64,000 nt of DNA from Symsagittifera roscoffensis. Taxonomy: Eukaryota; Xenacoelomorpha; Acoela; Convolutidae. Shown piece after piece: positions 38,178-48,266 of this stretch; positions within the stretch are counted from its first letter, which is position 1; each line of letters opens with the position of its first letter. The translations under genes and the position numbers were made by a program. Under the pieces are notes generated by a model. That model saw nothing but the letters and a program-made list of their open reading frames with translations, had not been told where the DNA came from and ran no database searches. The stretch spans positions 99,317,705-99,381,704 of the forward strand of contig NC_087062.1 in assembly GCF_963678635.1 (NCBI RefSeq). Reading direction: 5' to 3'.

Positions 38178-39930
38178 TTCAAACCCTCTCCCCTTTTAAT
38201 TTTTTAGAACCAACAAATCATAAAAACGCTTTTTCTCGAACAGCAGGACCCCAAGGCTTACTACTCACACACTACGATTGTGAAGAAAATGAACAAAAAA
38301 ACACTACATAAACACGCCATAAATCAAGTAACTCATTGCGCGTCTGAACCATAAGAAAAAGAAACAACAAAAAATTTAGCCAAACTTTATTCAAAAGCCC
38401 GAGCCACAACCTTTACAGGATACAAAGTCACAGCTACATTCTCAGAGAAAAAAGTACTTTGTTCCCAAGTCTCAAATGGAAACGAAATTAGACTTAATCA
38501 CGAATCTTTCTATCTAAGTAGTATAGAAAGACTTTTACATCTTAACCCGGAAGATTGTAAAAACGAAATTCAACGAATGAAATTTACCACAAATAAAGGC
38601 ACACACCAAAAACTGGTAATTTTTCAAGTTTTTCAGACTCTGCACATCAAGCGGATCTTGAAAGATACCAAGGTCATATAAAATTAGTGATCAATAACCG
38701 TTCCACGACGCACATGGACGAATAACTTATCATCTCCATGATAAGAACTGGATACCACACAGTGGAAAAAACACACGCTCTAATTGCAAAGCTGACACAA
38801 AAAACAAAGAAAATCAAGAAATAATGTTTTTTGATTGGAAAATCCAATTAGAAAAATAAAACTAACACGAGATTTAAAAGACGTTACAATAATTCATCAA
38901 GGAATCCGATTAACTTGTGAAATTGATGAAGGTTTTTGCAATCCAACAACAAGAACACAAGCAACTATTGTTTGGTTCCCAGAATACACGCAAGAATGAT
39001 AAAATTTCATCAAAACTACTTATTGAATCCATTCTTTTTCCTTATGATGAAAAAATTCTGAAAAAATAGTAAACCCGTTTACGAGAACGATCACTTATGA
39101 ACAATAATTGTTTTTGGTGCAATTCACTATAACATCCTCTTAGACATGAAATTGGACTCTATATAAGTAGAATTTTTCAAGAAATGTCACTATCAGAACT
39201 AGAAACGCTTCATAACTTATGTGAACTTGAACCAACACAAATTTTACAATCATTTGCACTTGCAGTATTAAAAATACCTTATGCAGAATATTTTTTGTCA
39301 GGAAATAGATCAGATTTTATCGACTACGAAGAAAATATTTTATGGTATTACACAAGTACGAAAAAAGTATCACCATTATATGTATTTGAAGATAAAAGAA
39401 GATACAAAAGAAGCCCCATATTCTACAAAAATAAAGTACGTTTATGACACACTTTCTAAAAGAACATATTCTTAGGATACAGCCGTCCCATGTGGATCTG
39501 AAAATAGCCACAATGTTGTACACTTAAATCCCGATGAAGATAAAAGCTATCTTCACACACCATATCCTACACTTATGCCACAATTAAAGACATTTTCACT
39601 AGAAAGTATCAGAGCTATTGCTAGAAACCCAAATATAGGTTAACAATCAATAGATATATACTCTAGATCAGATATACAACATCACATCCGCACACAACAA
39701 TTTCAAGAAGTTCTTACAAAAATGGATACAATACAAAGACAATCCATTGACCAAAATTTAAGAAAACTTGCAGAAACCGCAGGATTTTCAGACATCTATA
39801 CACAAGACTACAGTGGATAATCTAAAGATATAAACGATAAAATTTATTTAAATGGTGAAAAATACCGTCCACAAGATATTTCACCCATCAATATTTTTAG
39901 TTTTGTAATTTTGAAGAAAGAACTTAGAAA
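38178..39930 (+). pseudogene. Envelope-like glycoprotein remnant
   Basis: This is collinear with 60616-62679: HYDCEEN near 38270, an SNGNEI segment near 38475, a shortened middle (about 39000-39120 lacks several hundred bases present in the other copy), and the open piece 39184-39447 (SELETLHNLCELEPTQILQS, LSGNRSDFID). The C-terminal part runs to 39900. At least three stops and several frameshifts are present. Confidence 0.75.
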
Positions 39931-39932
39931 GA

Positions 39933-40478
39933 TTGACTATATTATATGCAGTGTCTAAGGCCCTAATACACATCTTAGAAAGATTGACTATATTAAGGCA
40001 AGGTTATTTTTTTGGATTTCTCTTCTCGTTATTGAAAAAAATCTATATCACATGCGCAATACACACACAAGTAAACAAACAAGCAAGTGGAGCACGCATA
40101 CTATTCGCAGGATTTATCGGAATAATTTCAACCTCACTTAACAAAGTCATTCTATACGCTCAAATAAATGAATACAGCAAAAAACTATCAACCACAACAA
40201 ATGCATATGATCAATCACACGACAACATAAATACAACACCTACTGCACCACAATTACACACTTTACTTAATAACCATCCGTTTTCTTTATTACCACAAAA
40301 TTACACGAATACAGCCATAACAGAGCACATCTCTACAAGCCATAGTTATTCGCAACGTCCAGTTACTCACATAATAGCCCAGCAACCAAATATAGAAGAA
40401 ACGCATAAACAAATCATAGAACAGCCACATACCACTAATTTCCGTTCTCAGAACAACCAAAGTTTTAGCACACGATGA
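39933..40478 (+). pseudogene. Envelope membrane anchor and tail
   Basis: The 181-aa frame contains a hydrophobic anchor (GYFFGFLFSLLKKIYITC) followed by a conserved HTQVNKQASGARILFAGFIG region and a polar tail. It matches 62676-63233. The first 20 residues contain a small local repeat (a segment reading ERLTIL occurs twice near 39925-39990), so the junction with env is damaged. It ends with a TGA that overlaps the ATG of the next frame (ATGA at 40475). Confidence 0.65.
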
Positions 40479-41093
40479 GCCGCCAGATTGGATCCCTTAA
40501 CCGTTTCCTTTCTTACCCATCCAATCTCCAACGTCAGTCTCCAAACATATCAATCTCTGATTTCACTCCCTATCATGTACCATCAGACACTAATAATTCA
40601 CCAAGCATGGATTCAGATCATACTTCCACAAACACAGTTTATCATACCATCTCACAATTTAACATTTCTGATATTGAAACCCCAGATGAACTCGCAGATT
40701 CCGAGCCTAGCCCATCCACTTTTTCCCACCCCCCTTTCAACCACTCCTTACCACATTCCCAATGAACCTTCCTCAGCCCCTTCTTCCTACACTGATGCAA
40801 CTCCAATAACCAGTGACCCACCTGACCCTCCTAGCCCCGTTGATGAAGAACTCGAAAACGAACTAGACAGTTTTGTAACCCTAGAACAACATCTTCAAAA
40901 CCCTAACACACTAAAAATTCATCACCTATCGCAAACCATTACATCCTCCGAATCCTCCAACCAAGCATCCACAACTGAAGAAACCCGAGCCCACCGAGTA
41001 ATTAAACGCAAACATCCCAATACCCCAATTTTTCCCAACTCTCGACCTCCTCAAACTTTTTCCGTTCACCCACTTCACACTAACAAAAAATAA
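40475..41093 (+). pseudogene. Protein C (Ser/Pro-rich, basic tail) copy
   Basis: It starts at the ATG of an ATGA overlap. The first 96 residues (frame of 40475) include ETPDELADSEPSPS, a motif kept exactly in the other copy. The gene then shifts frame near 40760 and continues to 41093 with ELDSFVTLEQHLQNPNTL and a basic run (RVIKRKHP). It matches 63230-63937. The protein would be disordered and Ser/Thr/Pro-rich, with a nuclear-localisation-like basic patch. Confidence 0.6.
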
Positions 41094-42203
41094 TTCCTAC
41101 AAGTGTGCTTACCATTTTTCCAACAATACACTTACTATCAAACTACTAACAGAGATCAACGAACTTACGTTGACGAACATGCCTTGTTTCCCACAATTTC
41201 ATGGACCTCATAATATCATTTCACTAACCCATTATCACTCCCATTATATAATAACCCAGAGGACAATGCATTTTGTCACCTTCGATTACATCACCTAACC
41301 ACAGTACTTCATGGAAAACAATCACAACCATCGGACAAACCCAAATACTAAATAGGTTTGCTGCACAAAAAGCAAACCGATTTTCCATTAACCACTTTGA
41401 TCTCGCTATTGCACGCCTTATTGAAGATACTTTTTTTAGAAGACGATACTAACGCTAACCCCCAACTTACTGAAAATTTTTTCATAAGACCTCAATATGT
41501 ATTTGTCATTAACTGCATGAATAATTATTTTGATCTTATTATATCCACAGCACTTCGCGACACAACAGCTTACGACAGCCTATATTGTTAAACCTTACCT
41601 TTTCTCACTAACTTTCAATTTTCCAACTCCAGAAGAACGCGACTTACACTGCTCACGTCAAATAATGTTACGCAAAAAAACAAACTCACACATAAACGTA
41701 TTATAAATTTATCCAAAACCACTACCAACTAATACACCATCACGAAACCAACGACATCGATTTCAATTTATTAACTCTAAATATACTTCACCCTTATTCT
41801 TGAATTTCACATAATGTATAAAAGACACCAATATGCAAGTAAAAAACCGAAATTACGACCCATAAGGCAATTGTATATAATCTGCCCACTAACCAGAACT
41901 TTCAACGTTTATGATTCTCGCCCACTAATTGTCCCCCACAAATATATACAGCCCGTCGAAATCCCAGTCCTAGAATATATTGACAACACTAATTACAATC
42001 ATAAGTTTTATAATCTAGTCCATAATACACCTAACGAATTCACACCAAGTAGTGAAGAGCAAAAGATCATCAAAGCACTTGAACTCCTGTGTCCTCTCCT
42101 ACAAACTATATACATCACCCGCTTGCTTGCTAAACTCCTGAAATCATCGGACACTATTCACCATATTTTCCCAAATAGATTTCTTGCCGACGATGACCCT
42201 TAG
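41094..42203 (+). pseudogene. Last accessory gene (protein D), broken
   Basis: Directly after protein C, frames read FLQVCLPFFQQYTYY, then pieces to 41591 (RPQYVFVINCMNNYFDLIIS) and a 129-aa piece 41814-42203 (RQLYIICPLTRTFNVYDSRP, IIKALELLCPLLQTIYITRL). The better copy begins the same way at 63937-64000 (FLAITLPSFPQYTL) before the window ends. Codon-level conservation can only be judged for those first residues. No family is recognised. It would be a folded protein of roughly 350 aa if whole. Confidence 0.45.
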
Positions 42204-43755
42204 TAAGTTTCATTAAGTAAATTCAACTACTAAATTACAAAACACAACTAACCATTCTTTTTAAAGGTTTCACTTTTTTTTAGATTTCAACCATCAATCA
42301 TCTAAAACAAATAAAACAAATAAAAACTTTTTTTTAGAAAATTTAAACTCATTTTAATAAAATGCAGTATATATGAAAGCAGTATGATTCACCTCCAATT
42401 AGCAGTCATTTCATAAATAATCCTCCCAAGCAAAAACATTCCCTTCTACCAAGCAGATAGTTAATAAATTAAATCCCCCAAAAGCAGTGAAACTAATATT
42501 TCGATGTAGTATATTCATTAAAAAAGTTACTAACTTTTTTACACGACGCTCTTTTTATATATTTGAATCATTAACTCGTCCATAAATCACACTCTTCCCA
42601 CAATCGTACAGCTTGTCCAAAAATAATTGTTTAAATAATTAATTTTAGTTTTTAACTTTCACTGATAACAACTCTAACTAGTTTTCACATGTTTCAAACA
42701 TTCCATTAACCCGGTTGCAAAGAATTATATAGTAAACTGAAATAACCAACGCAGCTTACTAACGACACAAAACCACAAACTAATAGCATGACTAAGAAAG
42801 AAAATCCCACGGTACTCAAACCACATTAAAACTAGATTAAAACTGGATAATTTTACCACAATAAAAAACACACAAAAAACCCAAACCAAAGACAAACCCA
42901 AACCAAAAGATTCTATTTTTGAGAAAAGGACACAACCAAAACAAAAAAGAGAAAAACAAGGAATTAAAATGAAACAAAAGGTTGAGCACAAAAAGACCAT
43001 AAAAATATACCCCACTCCTGGGACCACCAGCCAGAGGGAAGTCCTGAGCATGCTCTATAGCCTGTCTAACCCACCGCGCTACACCAAGTTTTGTGACCCA
43101 CACTCTATTTTTGCCAAGAGTTGCTCTAGTGTGAGCGACTCTTAAAAAGTAACCCAACCAAAGTAAAACGCTTTTGCGATAATAATTAATAACAAATCAT
43201 AACTAAAACTTAACTAACAAAAAGTAAAAACATATGTAAACTATAAACGCAGTATGTAAAGATTTCTTAGAGCCCAAGGAACGAGCAGCAAAGGAGATGA
43301 CAACCCAATCACATTCCAACTTCAGAATGGCAAATCTATTCTATTTGGTGCCTAAAGTCACTACCCTTAAACGATTTAAGTTATGGACTCAACATCGCAG
43401 CAGAGTAAAACCATTGAACCGGATCAATGGCCATCTCGATGTTGACTACACGTACCAATCTTAGTCACTTGGCACTTCACACGGAAAATCAATTTCACCC
43501 TGCACGTAGTCTCGCTCTAAACTTAAAGAAATCGATACATCATTGAATCGATCAAAAGTCTTGAAACAATCACCCAAGACTGCCACAATCAACGAGACCC
43601 ATCTAGAAACACAAAAATAACAATTTTCCTCTGTCAAACACAAACAGCCACACTTCTCATTTCTCCAAGAAGTCAATGCTCGCAACTTCAAAAAGAAACT
43701 ACATCACCCGTCCTTCACTACATCCAACATTTCAAGTTTAAAAACTCTCTAAACC
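42204..43755 (+). other. 3' non-coding region with possible SINE insertion
   Basis: Between the last gene remnant and the 3' LTR there is about 1.5 kb with no convincing coding frame. A G/A-rich stretch (42900-42990) is the only purine-rich tract and is not adjacent to the LTR, so no polypurine primer is assigned. The minus strand of 43012-43150 looks like a tRNA-derived repeat head (separate entry). Confidence 0.4.
43005..43150 (-). repeat. Possible tRNA-derived SINE head
   Basis: On the minus strand, from about 43085 down, the sequence reads GTAGCGCGGTGGGTTAGA, close to the A-box neighbourhood of many tRNA-derived SINEs. A weak B-box-like GGTGGTCCCAGG follows 45 bases later near 43020. It is clearly less AT-rich than its surroundings. 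A cloverleaf is not evident, so it is not called a tRNA gene. Confidence 0.35.
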
Positions 43756-43888
43756 CCGGATAGGTGGAACCAGTTCCAAACTAGTAAACTAATAAACTAA
43801 GTATATTTATGATGGAATATCCCTATAAAAAATTTATTATATAACTAACCAATCATATTCCATCTCTAACATTTACACTTAATTGTAA

Positions 43889-43916
43889 GTGCTGAAACTA
43901 CTTGTAGTTTCAGCAC
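43889..43916 (+). promoter_or_regulatory. LTR hairpin
   Basis: Perfect inverted repeat: a 13-base arm GTGCTGAAACTAC, centre TT, and arm GTAGTTTCAGCAC. The other LTR has the same hairpin at 46260-46287 with one C-G pair changed to T-A on both sides, so pairing is kept. Confidence 0.85.
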
Positions 43917-43922
43917 CAGAAC

Positions 43923-43928
43923 AATAAA
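43923..43928 (+). terminator. Possible polyadenylation signal
   Basis: AATAAA lies 7 bases after the LTR hairpin. It is absent at the matching place of the 46.3 kb LTR, so its role is uncertain. Confidence 0.35.
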
Positions 43929-44337
43929 GATAAAACTTAGAATACAGTTGTTCTCCTTCTGGATAAAATCCAAGAACTAATTCTTATAAACCAGTATACA
44001 CTAGATCTATTGAGACTAGGAGATATAAGAGAAAGATTAAGATCGGCATTAGACTAGGAAGTTGCACGAATCTATCCGGCCGAAAATAAGAGAGCGTGAC
44101 TAGCAGACAGTGTACCTTATCTGAAATTACTCTATGAGTATAGTCAAAAGAACTTAACTCCCATGCCTAACAAGCGAAAAAGTGAACTACTTTGTTATTT
44201 TAATTTTCAAACGCTTATAATAAATAGATCAGAAAAAGGAGATTTTATAGCATTTTTTTTCAACCTGGATAGGTAAACTGAATGATTGAAACACTTTTTT
44301 GTTCAAAAAGTAGAAGAAAGTAAAGTCTTAGTTTCGA

Positions 44338-44860
44338 TCAGGGGCGGATCTAGGATTTTCTCAAGGGCGGGCGGATTTTCAAAAAATTTTGGTCAACTTT
44401 TCTTTTTTTTGGTCGACCAAATTGATTTTCCGAGATTTCCCAAAGCACTACAAAGACCCTGTTTGGAAAAAAATTGACCAAAAAATCGCCTTTTTTTCGG
44501 CGCGCGCTTCCCCCTCAAATTTAGGATATATTGAATTTTTAGAAATTTTTTATTGTCCCTCACCAAAATTGGATATCTCAAAATAGTACAAAGGTGGGAC
44601 CCTTTGGGTGGGCAGGGGGTCNNNNNNNNNNNNNNNNNNNNNNNNNNNNNNNNNNNNNNNNNNNNNNNNNNNNNNNNNNNNNNNNNNNNNNNNNNNNNNN
44701 NNNNNNNNNNNNNNNNNNNNNNNNNNNNNNNNNNNNNNNNNNNNNNNNNNNNNNNNNNNNNNNNNNNNNNNNNNNNNNNNNNNNNNNNNNNNNNNNNNNN
44801 NNNNNNNNNNNNNNNNNNNNNTGGAGACCCCCCCTCCCCACATTTGAAAATCATTTTTGA
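44338..44860. mobile_element. Possible DNA transposon/MITE end, interrupted by gap
   Basis: CAGGGGCGGATCTAGGATTT at 44340 resembles the terminal sequence CAGGGGCGGATCCAGG that recurs in many invertebrate repeat families. G/C-rich runs flank the gap on both sides. The opposite terminus is not visible, so the extent is a guess. Confidence 0.3.
44622..44821. other. Assembly gap, 200 N
   Basis: A run of exactly 200 undetermined bases. The round number suggests an estimated or default gap size. Confidence 0.99.
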
Positions 44861-45159
44861 AAAAAAAACTTTTTCTTGTCACAATGCAATGAAATTTGGC
44901 TTGATGAACAAATGAACTATCGTGAACATTTTTTGTTTCATACTCTATATCGTAAGATCACGCTTTCAGCTGGAGAACTCGAAATGCATATTGGCTGGAG
45001 CAAGCATATTGGCATACAAAATGATTTTTGTACAGCAAAATTCGGTTCTTGACAGTTAATTGGCTGAAACATTCCGAAACCTTGAATTCAGGGACAACTT
45101 GAGCTGAACTATTTAATTAGTTTGTCGTCCGCTTTCACGATAACCTAGCACCTACTCAA

Positions 45160-45329
45160 CAGCATCAATTGGCCGAAGACCCTTGTTATTGTCAGCAAAT
45201 ACTCTAACGTCGACCTCTACGTGCACACGAAAACGGATGTTCCATCGAGAATCATCAATCTGCGGACCATTAAGAACATCATCACCTCCAGCCTCCACAA
45301 GGGAAATCAGGGAACTCGAATGCAATAGA
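45160..45329 (+). pseudogene. Exon-like coding patch
   Basis: A plus-strand frame open from 45151 to a TAG at 45327-45329 reads NWPKTLVIVSKYSNVDLYVH and continues for about 30 more residues. Local GC is higher than in the flanks, and an AG lies just upstream (near 45165), as at a splice acceptor. The KTLVIV-type start is faintly reminiscent of a helicase strand, but this is far too weak to assign. It may be an exon or a fragment of a DNA transposon. Confidence 0.25.
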
Positions 45330-46121
45330 CGTCTCCCCATGCCCTACGCCCCCTCAACGAACAGAAATACAAATCAGTGTGATGCATCAAGTACTAGGTT
45401 TTGTCTCTAGAAGAGAAGATTAAACTCGTCATTGATAAAAAGTGTGTTATAACTGCATCGAAAGCAGCACTCAACCAAAGCAATAAAAATTATCTTGCTA
45501 AGCTGTAGCAACGCACTCTTTCAATGGCACCGAGCAGCCTCGAGTTTTACAACAGATTCATTGACGTTTAAGCGTTCCTGGACACTTCGAAAAATTATTC
45601 AAGATTGGGGGCAGAAAACAAGGTATACCTGTCTATTTTATAAAGATGTTCTACAATTGGAGGCAGAAAAAGACTCGAACCAGAAACTAAACTATCCTTG
45701 ACCTAAACATTACAAGCAATGAAATTTGGTAAACATTCCTCAAATATTGTAGGATGATCAATTTTCTAGATTGTGGTCTTTTTCCTTTTGCTCCCGAAAC
45801 TCAAATATGGGTGAAAGCCGAAAGGACCCGAGCTCATTTTGTTAGCTGTTATCATTTTTTGTCATTTTTTGTTGTCTCGCTAAATTTCATGGTCAAATGC
45901 GTTGTTATAGCAAATTACTTTTTTTTATTTTTGGAGCTTACGGCAAACAGGGGACGTTGTGTTTCTGTTGTGGGGTTTCTGGAGGAGGGCTGGTAATGGA
46001 ACATGGGTTTCATTTTTTGCACAGTTAAATCTCTACAAATTAATTGGTGTTCATGGATTTCATGGACTAAAATTGATCGATTATGAAGGGTATTTTGAAG
46101 AAGGGTATTAAGAATTGATCA

Positions 46122-46556
46122 TGTGTTAAGAAATTTATTAAATTTGGAACCTGATCTAAACTATATTTTATGATTGGATAAATTAGATATTTTACCACTG
46201 TGAAGTATTTAATATTAACCAATCATGATCCATCTAACTAACAACCCACTTATTTGTAAGTGCTGAAATTACTTGTAATTTCAGCACCAGAAAGATTTGA
46301 ATTTAACTTAGAAATTAGTTGTCTCTCCAAGAGAACTTCAGCAGCCGCAACAAACCAGTATACCCTAGATCTATTGAGCCTAGCAGAGACTAGTTAAACA
46401 CCCTGAGACTAGAAAGTATAAGAGTAAGATTAGGATCGGTATTAGACTAAGAAGTTGCACGAATCTATCCGGCCGAAAATAAGATAGCGTGACGAGCAGA
46501 CGGTGTACCCTATCCGAAATTACTCTATGAGTTAACCACATCGGACCTAACTTATC
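46122..46556 (+). repeat. 5' LTR
   Basis: It matches the LTR at about 43755-44160 along most of its length. The proposed left end TGTTAAG (near 46124) is inferred from the loss of similarity and a TG start. The right end is set by divergence of the two LTRs and by the primer-site-like sequence that follows. No canonical CA end is visible. Confidence 0.65.
46260..46287 (+). promoter_or_regulatory. LTR hairpin
   Basis: Arms GTGCTGAAATTAC and GTAATTTCAGCAC around TT pair perfectly and differ from the other LTR by a paired, compensatory change. Confidence 0.85.
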
Positions 46557-46566
46557 TGGTGCGACC
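46557..46566 (+). promoter_or_regulatory. Possible tRNA primer-binding site
   Basis: TGGTGCGACC directly follows the LTR boundary. A primer site should begin TGG, complementary to the CCA end of a tRNA. The cognate tRNA cannot be named without the host tRNA set. Confidence 0.4.
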
Positions 46567-46645
46567 ATAAGTCTCGAATAAGACCTTAATAGCGTAGAAT
46601 TAACCAAAAATAGATTAGAATTTAGACAAAACATTTTTTTAAAAA

Positions 46646-46879
46646 ATGTTATACGATAATAATTTAATCGAAATGTCTCTACGACTCAATAGATCAGAAC
46701 CGATATTCCGAATGATAACAGAACTACCCGGAATTGTAAGAAGGCCTCAAACAAGAGACGACATACGACAAAGTAGAAACTTACCATATAGTTTTATGAT
46801 TGTACGGCAAAAGCCAACACAAACTTTTATATTTAGAATCTTATTAGCAATGAATTTAGATTTTCATTTGCAAACATAA
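46646..46879 (+). CDS. Leader ORF, 77 aa, arginine-rich
   Basis: A true ATG opens a 77-codon frame 80 bases after the primer-like site. The peptide is basic (many Arg, for example RRPQTRDDIRQSRN) with no hydrophobic leader. It could be a small regulatory protein, an upstream ORF that modulates gag translation, or a first exon. The same place in the degenerate element is deleted, so conservation cannot be tested here. No family recognised. Confidence 0.35.
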   Translation: MLYDNNLIEMSLRLNRSEPIFRMITELPGIVRRPQTRDDIRQSRNLPYSFMIVRQKPTQTFIFRILLAMNLDFHLQT

Positions 46880-47801
46880 AATTTTGAAGTCAATCTTCAT
46901 GATCATTTCAGGCGCTAAACAAAATTATTAATATACAAAAACGATTGATAAAAAGATCTCAGATCGTTTTCTTAATTTCTGCAGTCTTATATAAAACATG
47001 TTTGAAAAACTTTTATTGAAAATGAAAATAAAAATTAGTAGCATGACAATAAATTGTTAGTAATCATAAATCATCTGTTGTCCCAGTTTCATCACCTAAA
47101 CATAACAGCAATCATAAGCTCACTAATATCATTAAAATACTAAATCTTTTTGCTAAATAAATTTAAACCATTTTAAACTTAAATTCACTTAATTTTAAAA
47201 TCAGATCATCAAAGCTTATCCTTGGATCCTAATTAATTTTCTTTTTTAACATAATTTAAATCCTGATCATCAAGGCCTATCCTTGGATCAAAAAGAACAA
47301 TTTTGTTCTCCCCCACCCACTTAGCAAGTGTCTAACGACCTCAAACGTCGATTCACTATCCAACCCTTCCAAAAGACCCAAGATTAATAGAAATTTTTAA
47401 ATAAAACTAACCATTCAAATTAAGATAAACAGTGAAGAACTTCAGTTATTCATCCTTCACTTGAACCCTCCTCTTACCAGACCCAGGATAAATATTAGAC
47501 TTAGTAAGTTTAAAATAGTATCTAACGAACTACTTGCGTTCTAATTATACCTGAACCTTGTGGATCGATTTACTATTCTCCAACCCTTGAACACAATCAC
47601 TACCCCTAATTAAGATTAAGTAAGTTAACACCTTAGCTTAGACTAGCCACGAGAAAGTAAAAAATCATTCTTCGGAATCGATATACTTTTCTTTCCAACC
47701 CTGAACAAAAAGACCCAGGTTAAGCTAACCAAAAAATTGTAAGGACTAACAGTCTAAGAAAATAGAAATCACCTAACAACTTTTTGCATCCCTTATCCTA
47801 A
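46880..47801 (+). other. Leader region with short repeats
   Basis: Non-coding. Two 25-base near-copies starting GATCATCAA and ending CTTGGATC lie at 47204-47228 and 47265-47289. Three looser copies of TCGAT...ACT...CCAACCCT occur near 47350, 47565 and 47680, with GACCCAgG/A nearby. Leader repeats in Drosophila gypsy bind an insulator protein; an analogous role here is speculation. Confidence 0.5.
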
Positions 47802-48266
47802 ACCTTGTCATTCAAAAATCTAGGAAATAAACAAACAATCGTTTTACACAACTGTGAGATAGATAACCAAAAATACGATCTTGTAATCACACCTCAAACA
47901 CAAACAGTTGGATACATTAGAACAAAACGACTGACAATAAAAAGAAAAATCATAAACAAACAAAGACAAATCACACGAAAAAGATTTTCAAAAAATAGAA
48001 ACGCATTTTCAGAATCAGAAGCTAGCAATTTAGATGAACTCTACAAATTAAAAGAATCGATTGATAAAAACTGTCCCATTCACGATCAAATAAATTTTTC
48101 CGATTCAGAAACAACTTCAAATTCATCAAAAAGAGGAAAAAGAAGAATAAAAAAGCAATATAAACACAAACCAGTACACTTGTATAATTGGAATCAACCA
48201 ATTAGACACATCGATAGTTATATATTAACAGTCATTAAACGAAAAAATGAGCCACACTCAAAGTGA
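47802..48266 (+). pseudogene. ORF0, lysine/arginine-rich, start codon lost
   Basis: The frame of about 153 codons begins at a TTG (47805) that aligns with the ATG of the other copy (6907), and it contains no ATG at all. Early motifs KQTIVLH and YDLVIT are shared with that copy. The middle is strongly basic (RTKRLTIKRKIINKQRQITR) and the end is polar and basic. It overlaps the next ATG (48247) by 20 nt in a +1 frame. It could be a nucleic-acid-binding or nuclear protein; no family recognised. Unless splicing supplies an ATG, it is silent. Confidence 0.5.

Larger units (their letters stand above)
6808..44160 (+). mobile_element. Degenerate giant Ty3/gypsy-like element, 5'-truncated copy
   Basis: The gene order is ORF0, gag, PR, RT, RNase H, IN, spacer, A, B, env, C and a last gene, collinear with the better copy that starts near 46.12 kb. 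Homology to that copy's leader begins near 6808 (GTTAAGATAACC versus GTTAAGCTAACC at 47722), so the 5' LTR and most of the leader are missing. The 3' LTR ends near 44160. The interior is swollen by tandem duplications: seven or so gag partials (8.5-19 kb), a gag-pol block present twice about 10.3 kb apart, and a 495-bp-unit array (23.1-28.5 kb). All genes carry stops and frameshifts. The plus strand is strongly A-rich and G-poor throughout. Confidence 0.85.
43755..44160 (+). repeat. 3' LTR of the degenerate element
   Basis: It aligns with 46122-46556: TAACCAATCATATTCCATCT (43848), the hairpin, AACCAGTATACACTAGATCT (43990), GCACGAATCTATCCGGCCGA (44065) and TACTCTATGAG (44129), all in order. 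Similarity stops near 44160, the same point at which the other copy runs into its primer-binding-like site. The left edge is uncertain by tens of bases because the first 90 bases are diverged. Confidence 0.7.
44161..46121. other. Flanking DNA between the two elements
   Basis: No gene can be assigned with confidence. The interval holds a possible DNA-transposon end (44338 onward), a 200-base gap (44622-44821) and an exon-like patch (45160-45329). The strong A-over-T bias of the retroelements is absent here. Confidence 0.5.

Noticed and set aside
42900-42990. Polypurine tract priming plus-strand synthesis
   Set aside because: It is purine-rich but lies about 800 bases from the LTR, whereas a functional tract should abut it.
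43005-43150. tRNA gene on the minus strand
   Set aside because: The A-box-like and B-box-like stretches are present, but the acceptor and anticodon stems do not form. A SINE head is the safer reading.
42837-43157. 106-aa minus-strand protein with hydrophobic C-terminal half
   Set aside because: The hydrophobicity comes from T-rich antisense of A-rich DNA, and the N-terminal part coincides with the SINE-like head. No support as a gene.
44393-44915. Open frames across the gap
   Set aside because: They are open only because of undetermined bases.
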